Origin: an uncultured Chloroflexota bacterium
GTDB lineage: Bacteria; Chloroflexota; Dehalococcoidia; Lucifugimonadales; CAJWER01
Assembly: GCA_913030785.1 (NCBI GenBank)
Contig: CAJWER010000098.1
Coordinates: forward strand, 1 to 9,995
DNA: 9,995 nt
Direction of reading: 5' to 3'
The translations under genes were made by a program, and so were the position numbers. The notes beneath the pieces are model-generated. The model saw only the letters and a program-made list of their open reading frames with translations, searched no databases and was not told where the DNA came from. Shown one piece after another: positions 1 through 5,988 of the stretch. Position 1 is the first letter of the stretch. The number at the start of each line of letters is the position of its first letter.

Positions 1-1
1 G

Positions 2-1702
2 GGATATCGCAAGGTGTTCCTGAAGTGGCTCGGCGTGGACCTGACCGCCGAGGAGGCGGCATCGGACCCCGCGACGCTGCTTACCGGATGGAACGTAGAC
101 CTGCATGAACTATTCGACCCTGGCACGCGGTTCATGGAGCTTGCACAGCTGTTTACCTCGGGTGCGGCGGTGGACGACCCCCTCACGCGATGGGACGAGA
201 CGACCGTCATCACATGGGCCAACTTCTTCCCCGGAGCGATACGGGCTAGCTGCGAGGATGAGACGCTCCCAGACGAGCAGGTCTGCGTGCGGGGCGAGAT
301 TGACGCCGCGTGGGACACACTGATCGTGGCCGGTGACGCGTTGGAGACGGCTAAGTTGGAGGCGGACAAGGCCGTTGGAAGGGCCGTGGCCGTCGTGGCC
401 AATGCAGAGGAGTCGGTGACCTCCGCCGAGGACAGGCTGGCCGACCTGCTGGCGGTGGCCGACACACTGGACGTTGCATCCGCAGAAGGGGATGTACTGC
501 TTGCGAGGCTGGTTCTGGAGTCCGCGGAAGAGGACGCGACACTGCTGAGTCAGGATCCGGACCCCATCGACGTGGCCGCTCTGAGGGCCAGGCTGGCGCT
601 TGCATCGGCCGATCTGGGTTCGGCGAGGACCGACCTGGCGGCGCTTGTGTCCGGGCCCGACGAGGTGGACGTGAAGGGGAGGACCAATCTTGTAGCCTTG
701 GCGGAGGCGCGGCTCGACAGCGCCGCCGTAGACCTTGTCCAGCTCCTCGAGGGAGCGGATGAGGTTGACATAGAGTCCAGGAAAACGCAAGTGGCCCTGG
801 CACGCGCCGATCTGGTCACGGCCGAAAGTGACCTTGCGGAGATCACCACCGGAGTGGACCCGCTGGAGTTGGCTGCTGCCGAGAGTCGCCTCGACGTAAC
901 TCTAGCGCTTCTGGACAGCGCGGTGGCGGACCTCGCAGAGTTGCTGGTCGGCCCGGACGCCCTTGACGTGAGCCTGCGTGAGGCCGACGTGTCCTCCGCG
1001 ACCGCTTCGCTTGAGGCGGCGGTGCAACGCCTCGAAGATGCCGTTATCGTGGCGCCATGGGACGGTCTGGTCTCGTTGCTCAACGTCGAGGAGGGCGACC
1101 AGGTGAACGGGGCCACGACGATACTTGAGGTGGTGGACCCGACCGTGGTCGAAGTGGATGGGATAGTAGACGAGATCGACGTGTTGTTCGTTCAGCCGGG
1201 TGCCCGCGCGTCGATCACGATGGACGCGATACCAGGGGAGGCGCTGAGCGGTCAGGTGTCGGAGGTTGCTACCGAATCGATCAACCAGCAAGGTGTCGTT
1301 AGCTACCCGCTGAGAATTCGAGTTCAGACCCCTCAGGGAGTTCTGCTGCCGGAGGGCCTCAGTGCGGTGGCCCAGGTCATTATCCGTGAGGAGCGTGGCG
1401 TCCTACTCCTACCTGTGCAGGCACTGCGCGGCAGCTTTGAGGAGCCTCTAGTCCTGGTCTCCCAGGATGGACGGATAGAGGAACGGGCCGTCGTCCTGGG
1501 CAACAGCGATGGGTTCTGGGTGGTGATCGAGTCCGGCCTTGCGGAGGCTGAGCCGGTAGTGATGGAGACGCAGGAGGCGTCAACCCAGCAGGGCTTTGCC
1601 GCCATACGTGGCCTCATGGGCGGAGGCTTCGCCGGAGGCAGCTTCCAGCGTGGTGGTGGGGGAGGTCAGTTTGGCGGCGGCGGCGGCGGTGGTGGTCGAT
1701 AA
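2..1702 (+). CDS. MacA/HlyD-type periplasmic adaptor subunit of an ABC exporter (5' partial)
   Basis: Adaptor (membrane-fusion) protein that would work with the ATPase and permease encoded next to it. The frame is open to the window edge: codons for G-Y-R-K precede the GTG at 14, so the true start, signal or anchor sequence and first lipoyl half-domain probably lie upstream. Numbering from GTG 14: residues 1-118 form an unusual segment with Cys80 and Cys91; 119-348 are seven helical 33-residue repeats; 344-376 (IVAPWDG...EEGDQV) is the second lipoyl half; about 377-460 is a beta-barrel; about 461-520 is a membrane-proximal domain with LLLPVQAL and a closing SGLAEAEPVV; 535-562 is a Gly-rich tail. 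The stop is one base before the ATPase start. The order adaptor-ATPase-permease is that of macAB-type operons. The substrate cannot be told from the sequence. The family call is firm; the N-terminal segment is not recognised as a named domain. Confidence 0.9.
   Translation, partial: GYRKVFLKWLGVDLTAEEAASDPATLLTGWNVDLHELFDPGTRFMELAQLFTSGAAVDDPLTRWDETTVITWANFFPGAIRASCEDETLPDEQVCVRGEIDAAWDTLIVAGDALETAKLEADKAVGRAVAVVANAEESVTSAEDRLADLLAVADTLDVASAEGDVLLARLVLESAEEDATLLSQDPDPIDVAALRARLALASADLGSARTDLAALVSGPDEVDVKGRTNLVALAEARLDSAAVDLVQLLEGADEVDIESRKTQVALARADLVTAESDLAEITTGVDPLELAAAESRLDVTLALLDSAVADLAELLVGPDALDVSLREADVSSATASLEAAVQRLEDAVIVAPWDGLVSLLNVEEGDQVNGATTILEVVDPTVVEVDGIVDEIDVLFVQPGARASITMDAIPGEALSGQVSEVATESINQQGVVSYPLRIRVQTPQGVLLPEGLSAVAQVIIREERGVLLLPVQALRGSFEEPLVLVSQDGRIEERAVVLGNSDGFWVVIESGLAEAEPVVMETQEASTQQGFAAIRGLMGGGFAGGSFQRGGGGGQFGGGGGGGGR
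368..1057 (+). repeat. Seven tandem 33-residue (99-bp) helical repeats in the adaptor
   Basis: Within the adaptor, residues 119-151, 152-184, 185-217, 218-250, 251-283, 284-316 and 317-348 fall in register at exactly 33 residues. Six of the seven units open with a hydrophobic-acidic-hydrophobic triplet (LDV, IDV, VDV, VDI, LEL, LDV), and the first unit (KAV) lacks it. Several units end in a turn such as GPDE, GADE, GVDP or GPDA. The rest of each unit is Ala/Leu/Asp/Glu-rich with helical spacing. The units are similar at protein level but diverged at DNA level, so this is an old internal duplication and not a recent satellite. It replaces the single alpha-hairpin of a typical MacA. The last unit runs into the lipoyl strand IVAP. 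Confidence 0.85.
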
Positions 1703-1703
1703 C

Positions 1704-2441
1704 ATGTCTGAAGATCAAGCAATGATCGAGCTATCGGACATGACCAAGGTCTACAACATAGGCACGATTGATGTGCATGCGCTGGATGGCGTCAGCATGT
1801 CGATCCATCGTGGCGAGATGGTGGCGATCATGGGCGCATCGGGCTCCGGCAAGTCGACCCTGATGAACGTCCTGGGCTGCCTGGATGTTCCGTCATCGGG
1901 GCGTTATATGCTGGACGGGTTGGAGGTCGGCGCTCTGAGCGGAAACCAGCTGGCTGAGATCCGCAACCGCAAGATCGGGTTTGTGTTCCAGACCTACAAT
2001 CTGTTGCCGCGCCTGACCGCTCAGGCCAATGTGGAGCTTCCGCTCTTGTACGGCGCTGGCAATGATCGAAAGAGGAGGGCGTCGGAGGCCCTCGACAGGG
2101 TGGGACTGTCCGACAGGACGAACCACAAGCCTACTGAGCTGTCCGGAGGGCAGCAGCAGCGGGTCGGTATCGCCCGGGCGCTAGTGAAGGATCCATCCAT
2201 ACTGCTGGCTGACGAGCCCACCGGAAACCTGGACAGCCGGTCAAGCGCGGAGATCATGGAAATCTTGATGGAACTTAATCGGGACGAGGGCCGAACCGTG
2301 ATTATCGTTACTCACGAGCCTGACATTGCCGCGCAGGCGCCCCGCGTCATCACGATGCGAGACGGCGTGATTGTGAGCGACGGCCCGCCTGAGACGTTGG
2401 GGCAGGGAGCCACCGCGGCGGCCGGGGAGGCCCAGCAATGA
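1704..2441 (+). CDS. ABC transporter ATP-binding protein (MacB/LolD type)
   Basis: Cytoplasmic ATPase that powers the MacB-type permease encoded directly downstream; 245 residues, the normal length for a stand-alone subunit of this group. Visible motifs: Walker A GASGSGKST (residues 44-52), Q-loop in FVFQTYNLLP (Gln96), signature LSGGQQQRV (146-154), Walker B ILLADEPTGNLD (167-178, with Asp170 and Glu171), and H-loop His204 in IVTHEP. The start is ATG 1704, one base after the adaptor stop. A longer frame from 1596 would only read through the adaptor's Gly-rich tail. No classical Shine-Dalgarno is seen; the GGTGGTGG run just before the start may serve, together with translational coupling. In E. 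coli MacB, ATPase and permease are fused; here they are separate. All catalytic motifs are intact. Confidence 0.96.
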   Translation: MSEDQAMIELSDMTKVYNIGTIDVHALDGVSMSIHRGEMVAIMGASGSGKSTLMNVLGCLDVPSSGRYMLDGLEVGALSGNQLAEIRNRKIGFVFQTYNLLPRLTAQANVELPLLYGAGNDRKRRASEALDRVGLSDRTNHKPTELSGGQQQRVGIARALVKDPSILLADEPTGNLDSRSSAEIMEILMELNRDEGRTVIIVTHEPDIAAQAPRVITMRDGVIVSDGPPETLGQGATAAAGEAQQ

Positions 2442-3661
2442 GCCCGTTCGTTATTATCACAACGGCTCTCGCGTCCCTTGGGGCCTCTAAACTCAGGACT
2501 GGACTGGCGCTGCTGGGTATCGTAATCGGCGTCGCCGCGGTCATATCGACCATGTCTGTGGGTCGTGGGGCTGAGCAGTCGATCACGGAGAGGATCGAGG
2601 CGCTGGGGACGAACCTGCTCTTTGTGAGGCCAACCAATACGGGGCCGGCCAGCAGGTCGACCTTGACCATCGACGACGGCGAGGCCCTGCTGGACCCGTT
2701 ACTGACCCCCTCGATAGTAGCCCAGGCGCCTGAGGTCAGTACGTCTGGGGTCGTGGTAGCTGGTCGTGAGAACACATTCGCTCAGATCGTCGGCGTGACC
2801 CCGGAGTATGAGTTTGTCCGGAGCTACTCGGTTAGCTCCGGTCAGTTCATCACGAATGAGCAAGTGGTGACCAGGGACGAGGTCGCTGTGCTGGGTTCAG
2901 AGGTCGCCGAGACGCTCTTCGGGTTCCGTGACCCGGTGGGCCAGACGCTGAGGATCTCCGGACGACAGTTCAGGGTAACAGGCGTTCTGGAGAGCAGGGG
3001 AGGGACGGCCCTGGGGAACCTGGATGGGCAGATTCTCGTCCCCATCACGACCGCCTACTACCGGCTCTCGTCCCAGCGCACTACACAGGGCGGAATCGCG
3101 GTTCAGGCGATCAACGTGCAGGTCGAGGGCATCGACTCAATGGACAAGGCGATACAGGAGGTTGCGACATCCCTCCGGCTCCGCCACAGGATCACGGACG
3201 ATGATGATTTCACGATAACGAGCCAGGAAGAGACGATTGAGACATTGACGGAAACACAGGAGACATTCGCCCTGTTCCTCGGCGCCATCGCCGGTATCTC
3301 GCTGCTCGTCGGCGGCATCGGGATCATGAACATCATGATGGTCTCGGTAACTGAGCGCACACGTGAGATCGGCATTCGCAAGGCGATGGGGGCGAAGTGG
3401 CGGGACATCCTGCTGCAGTTCGTGTCCGAGGCGACACTGCTCAGCCTGGGCGGCGGCATCGCTGGAGCGGTGCTCGGCATTGTGCTGTCGAAGCTGATGG
3501 ACGGGCGCGAAATCATTGGGCAAAACTTCGAGACGGCGGTCAGCGGTGACATCACGATACTGGCGTTGGCGGTGGCGGCCGCCATCGGGCTATTCTTCGG
3601 AATCTATCCTGCGGCGCGGGCGGCGAATCTGCACCCGATCGAAGCGTTGCGTTACGAGTAG
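2438..3661 (+). CDS. ABC transporter permease, MacB/FtsX family
   Basis: Inner-membrane permease partner of the upstream ATPase; 407 residues. Layout: transmembrane helix 1 at about 22-40, a large extracytoplasmic MacB periplasmic core domain at about 41-275, then three helices at about 278-302, 331-353 and 370-393 that form the FtsX-like domain. The stretch ERTREIGIRKAMGA (306-319) is the typical cytoplasmic coupling segment, and the C-terminus PAARAANLHPIEALRYE is characteristic of MacB-type permeases. The start ATG overlaps the ATPase stop in an ATGA overlap, so the two are very likely translationally coupled. Members of this family act by mechanotransmission, moving peptides, lipoproteins or small molecules handed over by the adaptor. 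No outer-membrane channel gene is in view, which would fit a host with a single membrane, but the window is too short to exclude one elsewhere. Confidence 0.96.
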   Translation: MSPFVIITTALASLGASKLRTGLALLGIVIGVAAVISTMSVGRGAEQSITERIEALGTNLLFVRPTNTGPASRSTLTIDDGEALLDPLLTPSIVAQAPEVSTSGVVVAGRENTFAQIVGVTPEYEFVRSYSVSSGQFITNEQVVTRDEVAVLGSEVAETLFGFRDPVGQTLRISGRQFRVTGVLESRGGTALGNLDGQILVPITTAYYRLSSQRTTQGGIAVQAINVQVEGIDSMDKAIQEVATSLRLRHRITDDDDFTITSQEETIETLTETQETFALFLGAIAGISLLVGGIGIMNIMMVSVTERTREIGIRKAMGAKWRDILLQFVSEATLLSLGGGIAGAVLGIVLSKLMDGREIIGQNFETAVSGDITILALAVAAAIGLFFGIYPAARAANLHPIEALRYE

Positions 3662-3673
3662 CCCAATGGCTAC
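3658..3673 (+). other. Intercistronic hairpin after the permease gene
   Basis: Perfect 6-bp inverted repeat GTAGCC / GGCTAC with loop CAAT. It starts inside the last codon and stop codon of the permease gene and ends just upstream of the ribosome binding site of the next gene. There is no T-run after it, so it does not look like a terminator. It could stabilise the upstream message or tune expression of the DUF5666 gene. A stem this short can also arise by chance. Confidence 0.35.
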
Positions 3674-3675
3674 AC

Positions 3676-3683
3676 GAGAGGTG
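3676..3683 (+). promoter_or_regulatory. Ribosome binding site supporting a TTG start
   Basis: GAGAGGTG lies five bases before the TTG at 3689. The nearby GTG at 3681 runs into a stop after three codons, so the TTG is the start that this site supports. Confidence 0.65.
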
Positions 3684-3688
3684 ATAAG

Positions 3689-4711
3689 TTGAAATTCTTT
3701 GTAATCTTGCTCTTGGGCGTGGTGGTGCTGGGCGTGGGGTTGGGCGGAGGCGCGGTAGCCTGGACGATCCTCCGTGATGAGGGGGCAAGTGAGGTCGCTG
3801 CGGTGGATTTCCCGAGGCCTACGGTCATCGCGAGGCCGCAGCAAGCGGCGCAGACGGCGTCCTCTGGGGACACAGCGGCGGACACATCTGATGCTGTAGA
3901 TGCGGACAATTCCGTGGCCCCCTCTGTAAGCGCAGTCCCGGATGCCCCATCTGCAATAGCCGTCCCGTTGACGGAAGGCCCTACACAGGAGCAGCTCGCC
4001 GAGTTGCGGGAGCGATTTCAGTCAGGCGAGGCGACTCAGGAAGAGCTGGCAGAGCTTCGGCAGCAGTTCCAGGGCGCGGGTGGATTCGGCGGTGGTGGTT
4101 TTGGGGGCTTCGGTGGTGGATTCGCGCCTATGGTCGGCGCCATTGAGAGCATAGACGGCAATCTCGTGAGTGTCGGCACTGCCGAGGGGGTCCTGACGGC
4201 CATGGTCGGCGGGGACGCGACCGTGAGCATCTCTTCTGAGACGGGTGTCGAGGGCCTGGAACTTGGCCAGCAGGTCTCGGTGATTGGGGAGCGCGACGAT
4301 ACCGGGAGCTTCGTGGCCTCGGCGATCACGGTTGTGACGGAAGGCGGCGCGTTTGGTGGTGGGCGGACCGGTGGTCAGCGTCAGGGCGGATTCGGTGGCG
4401 GAAGATTCGGAGGCACCCGCGCCCTCACCGGCACTGTCGACTCGATCGAGGAGAGTAGTATCACCATCGAGACCGAGCAGGGGCCGCTCCCGGTGGCTGT
4501 CAACGATGAGACGACAGTCAGGATCACGTCGCAGGGGACGATCGGAGATTTGGAGCCTGGCATGACCGTCGTGATCATCGGGCAGCCGGACGAGGAGGGA
4601 CAGGTCGTGGCGACATCGGTCAATGTCGTGCCTGAGGGCCTAACCCAGGGCTTCGGCGGCGGCGGTTTCTTTGGCGGCCGGCAGCGCCCTGGAGGTCAGG
4701 GCGCTCCGTAG
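3689..4711 (+). CDS. Membrane-anchored protein with two DUF5666-like domains
   Basis: 340 residues from a TTG start chosen on its ribosome binding site. Residues 1-27 are a hydrophobic N-terminal anchor or signal (MKFFVILLLGVVVLGVGLGG), followed by an Ala/Asp/Ser/Pro-rich linker (about 31-97). Residues 99-128 hold a short doubled motif (QLAELRERFQSGE / ELAELRQQFQGAG), probably helical. Two related beta-rich domains follow at about 148-216 and 246-315, each with the plan G-x-[IV]-x-S-I...I...T...L..G..V.V.G..D..G..VA..[IV].VV, which fits DUF5666. Gly/Phe/Arg-rich tracts (131-147, 219-242, 321-338) separate and end the domains. It sits 27 nt after the permease gene on the same strand, so it is probably part of the exporter operon and acts outside the membrane. 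The biochemical role of DUF5666 is not known to me; an accessory role next to the adaptor is inferred. Confidence 0.85.
   Translation: MKFFVILLLGVVVLGVGLGGGAVAWTILRDEGASEVAAVDFPRPTVIARPQQAAQTASSGDTAADTSDAVDADNSVAPSVSAVPDAPSAIAVPLTEGPTQEQLAELRERFQSGEATQEELAELRQQFQGAGGFGGGGFGGFGGGFAPMVGAIESIDGNLVSVGTAEGVLTAMVGGDATVSISSETGVEGLELGQQVSVIGERDDTGSFVASAITVVTEGGAFGGGRTGGQRQGGFGGGRFGGTRALTGTVDSIEESSITIETEQGPLPVAVNDETTVRITSQGTIGDLEPGMTVVIIGQPDEEGQVVATSVNVVPEGLTQGFGGGGFFGGRQRPGGQGAP
4683..4705 (+). terminator. Candidate terminator hairpin at the end of the exporter operon
   Basis: Perfect 9-bp stem AGCGCCCTG / CAGGGCGCT with a 5-nt loop (GAGGT), overlapping the last codons of the DUF5666 gene and ending four bases before its stop codon. 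It lies between two convergent genes, where terminators are expected. The following bases (GTTGTCATT) are only mildly T-rich, so intrinsic termination is uncertain. Confidence 0.4.
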
Positions 4712-4734
4712 TTGTCATTGGCCGCCTTGGCCGA

Positions 4735-5499
4735 TTAGTCTGCGGACAGCAGCACGTTGCTACCCTGGTAGGCCAGCACAACGGAGTAGTCCGTGACCGA
4801 GTACAGCGGCTTGCCGCCTTCGATGATCTCTTTGGGTTTGCGTAGGATGAACTCGCCCTTGTCGGGCCTGTTGTAGACCACGTGGGCGATGTCGAAGCGC
4901 TCGACCTGCATTTCGTCTGTCGAGCCGAAATCGTGCACTATGATCGGGCCCGTGTCCACCTGGTACCGCAATGGCTTCCTCAGGACATTCATCGTCTTGA
5001 TCGGGTACTCCATAACGGCTCGCGTGCCGCTGGCGTCGTCCCTGATCTCCGTCCTGCCGACGAGGGGCTTGTTTGCCAGGGTCTCATCCACGATCTGCTC
5101 GTTTGTCTCTAGCATCGTGCTGTCCGCGAATCTCTCGATATCCAGCCGAACGTCTCCCCACCTCTCCTGGTTCTTGGCTGCCTGATTGAATGTGCGGCCA
5201 CCGGTCGTGTTCAGCCCTGGGTCGTCCAGGTAGTCGGGCTCGGTGACCCAGTGGGTGCGGATGATGATGTGCTCCTTTTCGCCGAAGATACCGCGAAAAT
5301 CGTAGTTCGGCATGACGATGAGCTTGTCGTCGGAGTGGGTGTGTTCAGCGCGGCACGGTGCGATGAGGTAATACGTGTCCTCGATGCCTGAGGTCTCGTC
5401 GATGATCGTGCACGCCGCCTCTAGTTGGATGCGCGACATGCTGCCTTCATTTTCACCGAACCAGGTCATGTAGGACCTTGCGAAATCTATTGCAGCCAT
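4735..5499 (-). CDS. Unrecognised conserved-looking protein, 254 residues
   Basis: I do not recognise this family. The start is ATG 5499, chosen because AGGAGG lies eight bases upstream (5508-5513 on the plus strand); a longer frame from 5640 would run into the neighbouring dehydratase gene. No signal peptide or membrane helix is visible, so a soluble cytoplasmic protein is likely. The composition is acidic and mixed alpha/beta. Points that may carry function: CRAEHTH (49-55), a possible metal-ligand cluster of one Cys and two His; MPNYDFRGIFGE (63-74); THWVTEPDYLDDPG (82-95); and YPIKTMNVLRKPLRYQVDTG (165-184). Normal codon use and a strong ribosome binding site say it is a real gene. It is divergent from the pterin dehydratase gene (92-bp spacer) and convergent with the exporter operon (23-bp gap). 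No function is assigned. Confidence 0.82.
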   Translation of the reverse strand: MAAIDFARSYMTWFGENEGSMSRIQLEAACTIIDETSGIEDTYYLIAPCRAEHTHSDDKLIVMPNYDFRGIFGEKEHIIIRTHWVTEPDYLDDPGLNTTGGRTFNQAAKNQERWGDVRLDIERFADSTMLETNEQIVDETLANKPLVGRTEIRDDASGTRAVMEYPIKTMNVLRKPLRYQVDTGPIIVHDFGSTDEMQVERFDIAHVVYNRPDKGEFILRKPKEIIEGGKPLYSVTDYSVVLAYQGSNVLLSAD

Positions 5500-5507
5500 C
5501 GGCTGCG

Positions 5508-5513
5508 CCTCCT
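5508..5513 (-). promoter_or_regulatory. Strong Shine-Dalgarno (AGGAGG) deciding the start at 5499
   Basis: On the minus strand AGGAGG is followed by eight bases (CGCAGCCG) and ATG. This is a full match to the consensus at good spacing, and it places the start of the unrecognised gene at 5499 instead of further upstream. Confidence 0.8.
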
Positions 5514-5539
5514 GCTGAGTGGGTGTGGTGTCTATGGTA

Positions 5540-5552
5540 CGATACCGTATCG
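5540..5552. promoter_or_regulatory. Palindrome in the divergent intergenic region, candidate operator
   Basis: CGATAC-C-GTATCG is a perfect 6-bp inverted repeat around one central base. An overlapping imperfect repeat (TATGGTA...TACCGTA, one mismatch, 5533-5549) shares half of it. It lies near the middle of the 92-bp spacer between two divergent genes, where a regulator binding site for either or both promoters would be expected. No clear -10/-35 boxes were found on either strand, so the operator role is inferred from position and symmetry only. Confidence 0.4.
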
Positions 5553-5591
5553 CTTGTGACCGCGCCTTGAAAGCAGGCTGAGGTGAAGCTG

Positions 5592-5933
5592 ATGGTACTT
5601 GCCAGAGAGCGATGTGTTGCATGCCGGAGGGACTCGCCACGGGTGACCGACGATGATATCGCAGAGCTGCATCCTACTGTGGCAGAATGGGCGCTCACCG
5701 AGGACGACGGAATCAAACGCCTGGACCGCACCTTTGAGGTGAAGGGTTTCGCCGAGGCGATGGCTCTTGCCGACAGGGTCGGAGCGGCCGCCGAGGAGGA
5801 GGGGCACCACCCTAAACTCACGGTTGAGTGGGGACGCGTAAACGTCGCGTGGTGGACCCACAAGATCAAGGGGCTGCACCGCAACGATTTCATAATGGCA
5901 GCCAAGACCGACGAGCTATACGCTGCAAGGTAG
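5592..5933 (+). CDS. phhB: Pterin-4a-carbinolamine dehydratase (PCD/DCoH family)
   Basis: Dehydrates 4a-hydroxytetrahydrobiopterin to the quinonoid dihydropterin, recycling the cofactor of aromatic amino acid hydroxylases; some bacterial members serve other pterin pathways. 113 residues, normal for the family. From ATG 5592, the active-site signature EEGHHPKLTVEWGRVNVAWW spans about 69-88, with His72-His73 and the third conserved His90 (WTH). GLHRNDFIMAAKTD near the C-terminus matches the family's GLTxNDFxxAxxxD ending. An N-terminal CVAC pair is also present. ATG 5592 is preferred to GTG 5583 because GAGGTG (5580-5585) sits six bases before it. No phenylalanine hydroxylase or other pterin enzyme is in the window, so the physiological partner is unknown. 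The family call is firm. Confidence 0.93.
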   Translation: MVLARERCVACRRDSPRVTDDDIAELHPTVAEWALTEDDGIKRLDRTFEVKGFAEAMALADRVGAAAEEEGHHPKLTVEWGRVNVAWWTHKIKGLHRNDFIMAAKTDELYAAR

Positions 5934-5949
5934 GGGCACGGCCCCCTTT
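5933..5949 (+). terminator. Candidate short terminator after the pterin dehydratase gene
   Basis: GGGGC-ACG-GCCCC stem-loop beginning at the last base of the stop codon and followed by CTTTG. The stem is only five GC pairs with a short T-run, but the position between gene end and the next gene start is right. Confidence 0.45.
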
Positions 5950-5988
5950 GTCACTACCACACGCAATATTTCTGAGAAAGCTACATCA

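Noticed and set aside
110..790. Long minus-strand open frame opposite the adaptor
   Set aside because: It is an antisense shadow of the Ala/Leu/Asp-rich repeats, with no plausible start site or domain.
368..1057. CRISPR-like or satellite array
   Set aside because: The 99-bp period is seen only at protein level; the DNA units are diverged and lie inside an open reading frame.
1596..1703. Longer start for the ABC ATPase at 1596
   Set aside because: It would overlap the adaptor's Gly-rich coding tail in another frame and add a low-complexity extension; ATG 1704 gives the normal family length.
5500..5640. Longer minus-strand start at 5640 for the unrecognised gene
   Set aside because: It overlaps the start of the pterin dehydratase gene, and AGGAGG with correct spacing marks ATG 5499.
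5948..5972. Possible promoter (TTGTCA and AATATT) before the glycosidase gene
   Set aside because: The TTGTCA box is good, but the AT-rich stretch is only about 11 bases away, too short for a sigma-70 spacer.
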